A stretch of DNA of 32,303 nucleotides, taken from contig JAFQGG010000044.1 of NCBI GenBank assembly GCA_017415505.1, positions 1 to 32,303 on the forward strand, given 5' to 3'. This document shows, in pieces, positions 13,701 through 20,664 of the stretch. Under the pieces are notes generated by a model. It saw only the letters and a list, made by a program, of their open reading frames with translations. It was not told where the DNA came from and did no database searches. Source of the stretch: Clostridia bacterium (GTDB lineage: Bacteria > Bacillota > Clostridia > Christensenellales > Borkfalkiaceae). The translations under genes were made by a program, and so were the position numbers. How positions within the stretch are numbered: position 1 is the first letter of the stretch; every line of letters begins with the position of its first letter.

Positions 13701-14297
13701 ATGAAACGCAATTACGACAAAGAAATGCAAGAAATCATAAAGGGAATAGACGGGGGAACGAAACTGCTTTTGCATAGCTGTTGCGCGCCCTGTTCCTCGG
13801 CGTGCTTGGAACGGCTCAAAGACTTTTTTTCCGTGACCGTGCTCTATTATAATCCCAATATCGACGATAAGGAAGAGTACGAAAAGCGCAAGGCGGAACA
13901 AATCCGTTTCTTGAAAGAAACGGGCTGGGCGGATATCCTCGATTGCGACCACGAAAAAGAATCGTTCGAGGAAATGGCAAAGGGCTTGGAAAGCGAACCC
14001 GAACGGGGCAAGCGTTGCTATTTATGCTACGAATTGCGTCTTGAAAAAACGGCGCGCGTTGCCAAGGCAAACGGCTTTCGTTGGTTTTGCACCACGCTCT
14101 CGCTAAGCCCGTATAAAAACGCCGATTGGCTCAACGAGATCGGGGAAAAGCTGGCGGGCAGGTATGCGTTGAACTACCTTTCTTCCGACTTCAAAAAACA
14201 GGGCGGGTATCACCGCTCGATCGCACTTTCCAAAGAGTACGACTTATATAGACAGGATTTTTGCGGTTGCAAATTTTCGCGAAAAGGAGAGGAATAA
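13701..14297 (+). CDS. queH: Epoxyqueuosine reductase QueH
   Basis: A 198-residue cytoplasmic enzyme (DUF208 family) that reduces epoxyqueuosine to queuosine in tRNA, the non-cobalamin alternative to QueG. It shows the family Cys pairs: HSCCAPCS (C27, C28, C31), RCYLCYELR (C106, C109) and a C-terminal FCGC (C188, C190), used for metal/Fe-S binding. The segment CTTLSLSPYKN and YHRSIALSKEYDLYRQ are also family phrases. Length is typical. It is monocistronic with a strong terminator. The promoter -10 box is six bases before the ATG, with a dyad over the -35 box. No other queuosine genes are in the window. Confidence 0.95.
   Translation: MKRNYDKEMQEIIKGIDGGTKLLLHSCCAPCSSACLERLKDFFSVTVLYYNPNIDDKEEYEKRKAEQIRFLKETGWADILDCDHEKESFEEMAKGLESEPERGKRCYLCYELRLEKTARVAKANGFRWFCTTLSLSPYKNADWLNEIGEKLAGRYALNYLSSDFKKQGGYHRSIALSKEYDLYRQDFCGCKFSRKGEE
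14158..14168 (+). repeat. GCAGGTATGCG motif site
   Basis: Inside queH in the context GGCGGGCAGGTATGCGTTGAA. It encodes AGRYAL, a normal family segment. Confidence 0.6.
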
Positions 14298-14301
14298 AAT
14301 T

Positions 14302-14327
14302 AGCCCGACGGCGAACGCCGTCGGGCT
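14302..14327 (+). terminator. Terminator after queH
   Basis: AGCCCGACGGCG pairs perfectly with CGCCGTCGGGCT. The T-tract is poor (ATAAATATT). It may also act for the converging rubrerythrin gene. Confidence 0.75.
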
Positions 14328-14353
14328 ATAAATATTATGAAAGGAGGTCAAAA

Positions 14354-14992
14354 TTAATAGTTTTCCGCTCTTACTTGGAAGTACGCTTGCGGGTGCGCGC
14401 ATACGGGGCAAACTTCGGGAGCTTTCTTGCCGACTACGATATGTCCGCAGTTGGAGCATTGCCATACGGCGTCGCCGTCCTTGGAGAATACGAGGTCGCC
14501 CTTCACGTTCGCAAGGAGCTTTCTGTATCTTTCTTCGTGCTCTTTTTCAATCGCCGCTACGCCTTCGAAAAGTTCGGCGATCTTGTCAAAGCCTTCTTCA
14601 CGCGCTTCTTTCGCAAAGCCCGCGTACATATCCGTCCATTCGTAGTTCTCGCCCATAGCCGCTTCGAGAAGGTTTTCCGCCGTGGAGGAAATATCTCCGC
14701 CGTTGAGGAGCTTGAACCAAATCTTCGCGTGTTCTTGCTCGTTCTTCGCCGTTTCTTCGAAAATCGCCGCGATTTGCACGAACCCTTCCTTTCTCGCCTT
14801 GCTTGCGAAATAGGTGTACTTGTTTCTCGCTTGCGATTCGCCTGCAAACGCCGCTTGCAAGTTCGCTTCCGTCTTCGTGCCTGCAAGCGGGTTAAATTCT
14901 ACGAATTTGCCCGTTTGCTTGCATACGGGGCATACTTCGGGAGCTTCGCCTTCTACTACGTGTTGACATACCGTACATTTGAATTTTTTCAT
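14354..14992 (-). CDS. rbr: Rubrerythrin with rubredoxin domains at both ends
   Basis: A 212-residue non-haem di-iron peroxidase that protects anaerobes against peroxide. An N-terminal rubredoxin-like domain has C6-x2-C9 and C21-x2-C24. A four-helix di-iron domain carries Glu52 (GES), ENEQEH-type E85xxH88 and E149xxH152. A second rubredoxin domain at the C-terminus has C179-x2-C182 and C195-x2-C198. Classical rubrerythrin has only the C-terminal domain and reverse rubrerythrin only the N-terminal one, so this form is of interest. AGAGGT lies eight bases before the ATG. It is transcribed alone from 15061-15089. No PerR box could be recognised. Confidence 0.93.
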   Translation of the reverse strand: MKKFKCTVCQHVVEGEAPEVCPVCKQTGKFVEFNPLAGTKTEANLQAAFAGESQARNKYTYFASKARKEGFVQIAAIFEETAKNEQEHAKIWFKLLNGGDISSTAENLLEAAMGENYEWTDMYAGFAKEAREEGFDKIAELFEGVAAIEKEHEERYRKLLANVKGDLVFSKDGDAVWQCSNCGHIVVGKKAPEVCPVCAHPQAYFQVRAENY

Positions 14993-15060
14993 AACTATAC
15001 CTCTTTTTTTTTATTTTTTTGCCTTGTCTTTATTAGGACTCGGTTTTATTAACTGTAAAT

Positions 15061-15089
15061 AGTATAATATAAAAAAATGTATTTGTCAA
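15061..15089 (-). promoter_or_regulatory. Rubrerythrin promoter
   Basis: On the minus strand TTGACA (15089-15084), 17 bases, TATACT (15066-15061). The leader is about 60 nt. Confidence 0.85.
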
Positions 15090-15164
15090 CGGTTTTGAGG
15101 GGGAAAAACGAAAAAAATAAAAAATTTTTACAAAATTTTCATATATTTATAATAAAGAAGTGTT

Positions 15165-15221
15165 ATACTATAAAGAAACAAGCCGAACTTTGAGATGGTT
15201 CGTTTTATTTCTTTACAGTAT
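15165..15221. repeat. 57-base imperfect inverted repeat upstream of cls
   Basis: Arms of 24 bases (15165-15188 and 15198-15221) match at about 20 positions around a 9-base loop. It ends 13 bases before the -35 box of cls. It could be a regulatory dyad, an end of an upstream RNA or a remnant of a small mobile element; no T-tract follows on the plus strand. Confidence 0.55.
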
Positions 15222-15234
15222 CCCATAAAGGAAG

Positions 15235-15263
15235 TTGACAAAAAGCGAAAAAAGATATATAAT
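15235..15263 (+). promoter_or_regulatory. cls promoter predicting a leaderless mRNA
   Basis: TTGACA (15235-15240), 17 bases, TATAAT (15258-15263), then five bases and the ATG at 15269. Confidence 0.88.
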
Positions 15264-15268
15264 ATGGA

Positions 15269-16885
15269 ATGAAAAAAATGCGAAGAATCAGCGAGAAAAA
15301 GAAAAAATGGATAGAGCGGACGGCGAAAAACGATAGGAGTTATAAGCTGTTTTTGTACAATCGGCTGTTTCTTTTTTTGCTTGCGGTGGCGTTACAGCTT
15401 TGCGTGTACGCCCTGTTCGTGCTTTTGTTCGCGTACGACGCGACGGTGGGAGTGGCGGTGCAAGTGACCGCCGAAATCCTTGCGCTCGTGTTCGTGTTTT
15501 GGGTTATCAACCGCAACGATCGCCCGTCCACGAAAATGAATTGGGTGATTATCGTTTTAATCGCGCCCGTGTTCGGCGTACCCTTTTACCTCTCCTACGG
15601 CAGGGGCAAACCGACGAAAAAAATGAACGAAAAAATACAGCGGGCAAAGTCGGAAAACGACGAGGCGTTTTTTAGCTTTTACGGGGCGTTGCCCGAACTA
15701 AAAACGCAAGAGCGCGAGGGTGGAACGCTCCGCTACACCGCCGTTTGCGGGGGGTATCCCGCGTTTCGCGACGGGGGCGTGGAGTATTTCAAGAGCGGGG
15801 AAGAGGCGTTTCCCGTAATGCTTGACGAGTTGAAACGCGCGGAGAAATTTATTCTTTTGGACTATTTCATTATCGCGCCCGGGAAAATGTGGGAATCGGT
15901 GCTCAATATCCTGCTTGAAAAGGCGTCGCGCGGAGTGCAAGTGCGGATCATTTACGACGATTTCGGGTGTATCGTCACCCTTCCGCCTAAGTACGATCGG
16001 TACTTGGAAAGCCTGCACGAAAATATCAAGTGCCTGTCCTTTAATAAGGTCGTGCCCTTGTTCGCGCTCCGCATGAACAACCGCGATCACCGAAAAATAC
16101 TCGTAATCGACGGGAAAGTCGCGTTCACGGGCGGGGCAAATCTTGCCGACGAATATATCGCGGAAAAGGTGCGCTTCGGGTATTGGAAAGACTCGCTCGT
16201 CAAAGTGACGGGCAGTAGCGTAAGCTCGTTTACGAGAATGTTTTTCTATCTTTGGAACGCGTTCAAAAAGGAAAAAGAGCGGTTGCAGGATTTCTTGATT
16301 GAATACGAAGACGGCGGGCAGGTACGAGGCGAACGCGGTTCGTTTATCGTGCAACCGTACGACGATTCGCCCCTTGATAGCGTGAGCGTGGGGGAAACGG
16401 TGTACGCGGATATTATCGACCGCGCGAAAAAATACGTGTGGATATTTACGCCGTATTTGGTGCTCGACGATTTTATGCGCGCCTCGCTTTGCCGAGCCTC
16501 GCTTCGCGGAGTGGATATTCGAATCGTTACGCCGGGCGTGCCCGATAAAAAGGCGGTGTATCGCATGACGCGTGCCAATTACGAAACGCTCATGAAAGCG
16601 GGCGTGAAAATTTACGAGTATACCCCGGGGTTTTTGCACGCCAAAAGCATGGTGAGCGACGACGAGTGCGCGGTGGTGGGGACGATCAATCTCGATTACA
16701 GGAGTTTGTATTTGCACTTTGAGAACGCGGTGTATTTTAGCGGTTGCGAGGCGGTACAGGCGTTGAAACGGGACTGCGAGGAAACCTTCGCCGTTTCCAA
16801 GCTTTGTTCCAAAGAATACCCCAAACGGACGGTGCTTGGGCGGTTCGTCGATTCGGTGCTTCGCGTGTTCGAAACGCTGTTTTAG
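15269..16885 (+). CDS. cls: Cardiolipin synthase
   Basis: A 538-residue membrane enzyme of the phospholipase D family that joins two phosphatidylglycerols to make cardiolipin. After a basic N-terminus come two or three hydrophobic helices (about 30-110). The two HKD catalytic motifs are HRKILVIDGKVAFTGGANL (from His274) and HAKSMVSDDECAVVGTINLD (from His457). Length is typical of ClsA-type enzymes. The start at 15269 lies five bases after the -10 box; an internal Met at residue 4 is an alternative with a weak GGA upstream. It is followed by the small zinc-ribbon membrane protein, probably in the same mRNA. Confidence 0.93.
   Translation: MKKMRRISEKKKKWIERTAKNDRSYKLFLYNRLFLFLLAVALQLCVYALFVLLFAYDATVGVAVQVTAEILALVFVFWVINRNDRPSTKMNWVIIVLIAPVFGVPFYLSYGRGKPTKKMNEKIQRAKSENDEAFFSFYGALPELKTQEREGGTLRYTAVCGGYPAFRDGGVEYFKSGEEAFPVMLDELKRAEKFILLDYFIIAPGKMWESVLNILLEKASRGVQVRIIYDDFGCIVTLPPKYDRYLESLHENIKCLSFNKVVPLFALRMNNRDHRKILVIDGKVAFTGGANLADEYIAEKVRFGYWKDSLVKVTGSSVSSFTRMFFYLWNAFKKEKERLQDFLIEYEDGGQVRGERGSFIVQPYDDSPLDSVSVGETVYADIIDRAKKYVWIFTPYLVLDDFMRASLCRASLRGVDIRIVTPGVPDKKAVYRMTRANYETLMKAGVKIYEYTPGFLHAKSMVSDDECAVVGTINLDYRSLYLHFENAVYFSGCEAVQALKRDCEETFAVSKLCSKEYPKRTVLGRFVDSVLRVFETLF
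16318..16326 (+). repeat. GCAGGTACG motif site
   Basis: Inside cls in the context GGCGGGCAGGTACGAGGCGAA. A weaker member of the motif set. Confidence 0.5.
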
Positions 16886-16914
16886 AAAGGAAAAAATTAT
16901 AAGGAGATACGGTT

Positions 16915-17139
16915 ATGGATAAAAAGGACGGGAATATTTACGGCGACTTCGCGCCGTCGAAGTTACATTGTAAGCGTTGCAAAACGCTCATGGAAGAGGG
17001 CGTTTGCCCCACTTGCGGGTATAAAGTGTACGTGCCCATGTCCAAGGAAAAACGGGATAAAGTGAAATTGGTTAGCACGATCGTTGCGTTCGTCGTATTG
17101 ATTGCGGTGTTCGTGATTATACAAATCGTGAAAGATTGA
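16915..17139 (+). CDS. Small zinc-ribbon membrane protein (74 aa)
   Basis: A 74-residue protein with a strong AAGGAG ribosome site nine bases before the ATG. Residues 19-34 form a short zinc ribbon (CKRCKTLMEEGVCPTCG: C-x2-C and C-x2-C). A basic patch (SKEKRDKVK) follows, then one C-terminal transmembrane helix (about 52-71). It therefore presents a zinc knuckle to the cytoplasm. It lies 29 bases after cls and before a strong terminator, so it is likely co-expressed with cls. Function unknown. Confidence 0.85.
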   Translation: MDKKDGNIYGDFAPSKLHCKRCKTLMEEGVCPTCGYKVYVPMSKEKRDKVKLVSTIVAFVVLIAVFVIIQIVKD

Positions 17140-17145
17140 AAAGGG

Positions 17146-17184
17146 CGCGCCGCGACGGGAACTCCGTCGCGGCGCGTTTTTTTT
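17146..17184 (+). terminator. Terminator of the cls operon
   Basis: A 13-bp GC-rich stem (17146-17158 with 17164-17176) followed by eight T. Confidence 0.92.
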
Positions 17185-17271
17185 CTTGGTGGAAAAAAGT
17201 TTTTTACGAATAGTTTAGAAGGAAAAAATTGCGGGTAATAATAAATGGAAACAGAAAAGGAGGATACCGTT

Positions 17272-19872
17272 ATGGATATGAGAAAGTTTACGGAAAAATC
17301 GGCGCTCGCGTTGCAAAAGGCGCAAAGCGTGGCGACGGAATACGGCAATCAAGAAATCGGGCAGTTGCACCTTTTGTACGCGCTCGCGACGGCGGAGGAC
17401 GGCTTGATCGGACAGTTGCTTGCCAAAATGGGAACGGATATATCGGCGTTGGTTGCCGATACGCAAAAGGCGATTGCAAAGCTCGTCAAGGTGAACGGCG
17501 GGGAGCAGTATATCTCCAAACCGCTCGCGCTCGCCTTGGAGGAAGCGGAGACGCAAATGAAAAAAATGGGCGACTCGTACCTTTCCGTCGAACACCTCTT
17601 TTTGGGGTTGATCGAACGGGCGGACGGCGAAGTGAAAAAGCTGTTCCAAGGGTACGGGGTTGAGGCGAACGCGTTTATGCAGGCGCTTGCGGGCGTGCGC
17701 GGGAATCGCCGAGTGGACAGCGAAAACCCCGAGGATACCTACGACGTATTGAATAAATACGGCACGGACCTCGTGGAAAAGGCGCGCGCGCAAAAAATCG
17801 ATCCCGTGATCGGGCGGGACGAGGAAATTAGAAACGTGGTGCGTATTTTGTCGCGTAAGACGAAGAATAATCCCGTGCTCATCGGCGAAGCGGGCGTGGG
17901 GAAAACGGCGATCGCCGAGGGGCTTGCCATTCGTATCATGAAGGGCGACGTGCCCGATTCCTTGAAGGATAGGAAGGTGTTTTCGCTCGATATCGGCGCG
18001 TTGATCGCGGGCGCGAAATTCCGCGGGGAGTTTGAAGAACGGCTCAAAGCGGTGCTTGCCGAGGTGAAAAAGAGCGAGGGGAAAATTCTTCTGTTTATCG
18101 ACGAGTTGCACACGATCGTCGGCGCGGGTAAGACGGACGGCGCGATGGACGCGGGCAATTTGTTAAAACCCATGCTCGCGCGCGGGGAACTGCATTGTAT
18201 CGGCGCGACGACCTTGGATGAGTATAGAAAGTATATCGAAAAAGACCCCGCGTTGGAACGGCGTTTCCAACCCGTGCTCGTGGGCGAGCCGACCGTCGAG
18301 GACACCGTGTCCATTTTGCGCGGACTCAAAGAGCGGTACGAGGTGTACCACGGCGTAAAGATACAAGATAACGCGTTGATTGCCGCGGCAACTCTGTCCA
18401 ACCGCTATATCACCGACCGTTTCTTGCCCGATAAGGCGATCGACCTCGTGGACGAGGCGTGCGCTATGATTAAGACGGAAATGCAATCCATGCCCTCGGA
18501 AATGGACGAGATTTCCCGTAAGATCATGCAACTGCAAATTGAGGAAAACGCGTTGGAAAAGGAAACGGACGAACTTTCCAAAGCGCATTTGGAAGAGATA
18601 AGAAAAGAGCTTGCCGAGCTTCGAGCAAAGTACGACGAAATGAGAGCGAAGTGGGAGAACGAGAAGAACTCTATCGGCAAGGAACAAAAACTGCGCGAGG
18701 AGCTGGAATGGGCGAACGCACAGTTGGAAAAGGCGCAAAGGGAGTACGACCTTGAAACGGCGTCTAAACTGCAATACGGCAAAATCCCCGAGCTGAAAAA
18801 GCAACTCGAAGAATGTGAAAAGAGCAAAACGGCGGGGGCAGGTACGCATACAAACGGCAATTCGCTCCTGCGTGATCGCGTGAGCGAAGAGGAAATTGCG
18901 CGTATCGTGGCGCGGTGGACGGGGATTCCCGTCGCCAAGCTCATGGAGGGCGAGCGGGGAAAACTGTTGCGCCTTGGCGATACTTTGCACGAACGGGTGA
19001 TAGGGCAAGACGAGGCGGTGGAAGCGGTCGCGGACGCGATTTTGCGCTCCCGCGCAGGGATTGCAGATCCGAACCGCCCCATTGGTTCGTTCCTGTTTTT
19101 AGGTCCTACGGGCGTGGGGAAAACGGAGCTTGCCAAAACGCTCGCGCGCTCGCTGTTTGACGACGAGAAGAACATGGTTCGGATCGATATGAGCGAGTAT
19201 ATGGAAAAATATTCCGTGTCGAGATTGATCGGCGCGCCTCCCGGATACGTGGGTTACGACGAGGGCGGACAGCTCACCGAAGCGGTGCGCAGAAGCCCGT
19301 ATAGCGTAATTTTGTTCGACGAGGTGGAAAAGGCGCACCCCGACGTGTTCAACGTCTTATTGCAGGTGCTTGACGACGGGCGTATCACCGACGGACAGGG
19401 CAGAACGGTGGATTTCAAAAACACCGTGATTATCTTGACTTCGAACCTCGGTTCGACGGCGATTCTCGACGGTATCGAATACGACGGCGAAATCTCGGAA
19501 ACGGCGAAAGCGGAGGTGCAAAGATTGCTCAAAGCTTCCTTCCGTCCCGAATTTTTGAACCGCTTGGACGAAATCGTGTTCTTCAAACCGTTGACGAAAG
19601 AACAGGTGGAGAAAATCGTGCGCCTGCTTGCCAAGGACTTGGAAAAACGGCTCGCGGAAAAACAGCTGTATCTCACGCTCACGGACGGCGCGGTGGCGTA
19701 TATCGTGGAAAAGGGCTACGACCCCGTGTACGGGGCAAGACCGCTCAAACGGTATATGCAACACACCTTGGAAACGACGCTTGCCAAGAGTATCCTTTCG
19801 GGTAACTTCACGGCGGGGGATAAACTCGTGGTGGACGCGGACGAAAACGGCTTAACCGTGCAAAAAGCGTAA
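17272..19872 (+). CDS. clpB: ClpB-type disaggregase (Hsp100 AAA+ ATPase)
   Basis: An 866-residue cytoplasmic chaperone that, with DnaK, pulls proteins out of aggregates. AAGGAGG sits eight bases before the ATG at 17272, so an upstream in-frame ATG (17245) is not used. The N-terminal Clp repeats span about 1-145. The first AAA+ module has GEAGVGKT (205-212) and [10 protein letters not shown] long coiled-coil middle domain (about 410-530), absent from ClpC and ClpA, assigns it to ClpB. The second AAA+ module has GPTGVGKT (611-618), then a C-terminal domain with [13 protein letters not shown]. No ClpP-binding loop is obvious. No CIRCE or CtsR site was found in the 95 bases upstream, so heat-shock control is unclear. 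Confidence 0.95.
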   Translation: MDMRKFTEKSALALQKAQSVATEYGNQEIGQLHLLYALATAEDGLIGQLLAKMGTDISALVADTQKAIAKLVKVNGGEQYISKPLALALEEAETQMKKMGDSYLSVEHLFLGLIERADGEVKKLFQGYGVEANAFMQALAGVRGNRRVDSENPEDTYDVLNKYGTDLVEKARAQKIDPVIGRDEEIRNVVRILSRKTKNNPVLIGEAGVGKTAIAEGLAIRIMKGDVPDSLKDRKVFSLDIGALIAGAKFRGEFEERLKAVLAEVKKSEGKILLFIDELHTIVGAGKTDGAMDAGNLLKPMLARGELHCIGATTLDEYRKYIEKDPALERRFQPVLVGEPTVEDTVSILRGLKERYEVYHGVKIQDNALIAAATLSNRYITDRFLPDKAIDLVDEACAMIKTEMQSMPSEMDEISRKIMQLQIEENALEKETDELSKAHLEEIRKELAELRAKYDEMRAKWENEKNSIGKEQKLREELEWANAQLEKAQREYDLETASKLQYGKIPELKKQLEECEKSKTAGAGTHTNGNSLLRDRVSEEEIARIVARWTGIPVAKLMEGERGKLLRLGDTLHERVIGQDEAVEAVADAILRSRAGIADPNRPIGSFLFLGPTGVGKTELAKTLARSLFDDEKNMVRIDMSEYMEKYSVSRLIGAPPGYVGYDEGGQLTEAVRRSPYSVILFDEVEKAHPDVFNVLLQVLDDGRITDGQGRTVDFKNTVIILTSNLGSTAILDGIEYDGEISETAKAEVQRLLKASFRPEFLNRLDEIVFFKPLTKEQVEKIVRLLAKDLEKRLAEKQLYLTLTDGAVAYIVEKGYDPVYGARPLKRYMQHTLETTLAKSILSGNFTAGDKLVVDADENGLTVQKA
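18838..18848 (+). repeat. GCAGGTACGCA motif site
   Basis: Inside clpB, in the linker between the middle domain and the second AAA+ module (residues about 522-527, AGAGTH), context GGGGGCAGGTACGCA. The linker tolerates substitutions. Confidence 0.6.
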
Positions 19873-19878
19873 AGAAAT

Positions 19879-19910
19879 CCCGCGGGGCGAAACGCCCCGC
19901 GGGTGATTTT
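19879..19910. terminator. Terminator after clpB
   Basis: CCCGCGGGGCG-AAA-CGCCCCGCGGG followed by TGATTTT. It also lies at the end of the converging regulator gene. Confidence 0.85.
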
Positions 19911-20151
19911 ATATGGAAAGGTTTTCTTCCGCGAATAAAGGACTGTCGAGAAATTCGCTTACCGACATATCAAAGCCTCCCGCGATAAGGATCGTGGTGG
20001 ACAGCAAATTGTCGTTCACCGTTTCGTGCATGATATTTTTAAGCGTGGAATGCGTTACTCCGCTATTCATGGCAAGACGGTATCTCGACATATTCTTTTC
20101 TTTTAACAACTCCGCAATTCTTAACGCCAACGCGTGGTTTACGCTGTGCAT
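19909..20151 (-). CDS. Small XRE-like HTH regulator
   Basis: An 80-residue protein made of little more than one helix-turn-helix domain: ALRIAELLKEKNMSRYRLAMNSGVTHSTLKNIM, in which the recognition helix follows SGVTHSTL. It matches the Cro/CI-type domain of very small Firmicutes regulators. The ATG at 20151 has AAGGAGA about ten bases upstream; an in-frame TTG at 20157 is less likely. Upstream is a 50-bp inverted repeat carrying TATAAT boxes on both strands, a likely autoregulatory operator. Its targets could include the RNA and ABC exporter to the right. Confidence 0.85.
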   Translation of the reverse strand: MHSVNHALALRIAELLKEKNMSRYRLAMNSGVTHSTLKNIMHETVNDNLLSTTILIAGGFDMSVSEFLDSPLFAEENLSI

Positions 20152-20197
20152 AGTCAAAAAATCTCCTTTTATGATTACGTATAACTATATTTAATAC

Positions 20198-20247
20198 TAT
20201 TATAGCACAAAATATGACTGTGCGCAACTATATTTTGCACTATAATA
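20198..20247. promoter_or_regulatory. 50-bp inverted repeat with divergent -10 boxes
   Basis: Arms of 18 bases (20198-20215 and 20230-20247) match at 16 positions. Each outer end carries a -10 box: TATAAT on the plus strand at 20241-20246 and its mirror on the minus strand at 20199-20204. A dimeric repressor bound here would control both directions. Confidence 0.65.
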
Positions 20248-20281
20248 GAAATACAAATTTATTGGGCTATGTCACAGAAAA

Positions 20282-20428
20282 CGGTTGATTTACGCAAAAA
20301 TATTTTTTTGCGGATTGACGAGAAAAATACAAGAAAGACAAGCGTTTTGTGAGCGCGCATACTTGGAAAGTATGAAAACGAGCAAAACACGAAGTATTTC
20401 ACAGAATTTTTCCGTCAAAAATCAACCG
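20282..20428 (+). ncRNA. Candidate structured RNA
   Basis: Nested stems can be drawn by eye: CGGTTGATTT (20282-20291) with AAATCAACCG (20419-20428), 10 bp; hairpin CGCAAAAA (20293-20300) with TTTTTGCG (20305-20312); TTGACG (20315-20320) with CGTCAA (20413-20418); AAAAAT (20323-20328) with ATTTTT (20406-20411); and CATACTT-GGA-AAGTATG (20358-20374), itself flanked by CGTTTT/AAAACG (20343-20348, 20375-20380). Together they give a three-way junction. A plus-strand -10 box (20241-20246) lies upstream and a strong terminator (20511-20545) downstream, so a transcript of about 290 nt is plausible. The -35 box is poor, and no known RNA family is recognised. Confidence 0.5.
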
Positions 20429-20510
20429 AGGGATGGGACAGAGCCATTTATTAAAGGAATATTCCACGAAAACGTATACGGATACTTTCTATTATTTTGA
20501 GTAAAAGGGA

Positions 20511-20545
20511 ATCCCCCGCGGACGGCTTGTCCGCGGGGGATTTTG
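20511..20545 (+). terminator. Strong terminator ahead of the ABC exporter operon
   Basis: ATCCCCCGCGGAC (20511-20523) pairs with GTCCGCGGGGGAT (20529-20541), followed by TTTTG. No protein gene precedes it, so it supports a non-coding transcript upstream. Confidence 0.85.
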
Positions 20546-20587
20546 CATGAAATTTTCGTGAAATGGCGATTTTTTTTACGCAAACGA

Positions 20588-20616
20588 TTGACATTATTTT
20601 TTATAAAAAATATAAT
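20588..20616 (+). promoter_or_regulatory. Promoter of the ABC exporter operon
   Basis: TTGACA (20588-20593), 17 bases, TATAAT (20611-20616). GATTGACA (20586-20593) is mirrored by TGTCAATC (20631-20638) across the start site, which could be a regulator site. Confidence 0.88.
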
Positions 20617-20664
20617 AGTACTGTTAGAATTGTCAATCAAGAAAAGGAGTTAGAGTATAAAGGA

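Larger units (their letters stand above)
20158..20664. other. 507-base region without a protein gene
   Basis: It holds the regulator's leader, a 50-bp operator-like inverted repeat (20198-20247), a structured RNA candidate (20282-20428), an unexplained stretch (20429-20510), a strong terminator (20511-20545) and the ABC exporter promoter and leader (20588-20664). A 71-codon open frame (20285-20500) lacks a ribosome site and lies across the stems. Confidence 0.75.

Noticed and set aside
14340-14348. A perfect ribosome-binding sequence AAAGGAGGTC on the plus strand after queH
   Set aside because: No start codon with an open frame follows; it overlaps the terminator region and the rubrerythrin 3' end.
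17185-17271. CIRCE or CtsR operator ahead of clpB
   Set aside because: No TTAGCACTC/GAGTGCTAA pair and no CtsR-type heptad repeat was found; no clear promoter could be called either.
20285-20500. A 71-codon plus-strand frame upstream of the ABC exporter
   Set aside because: It lacks a ribosome site and protein-like composition and runs across the stems of the RNA candidate.
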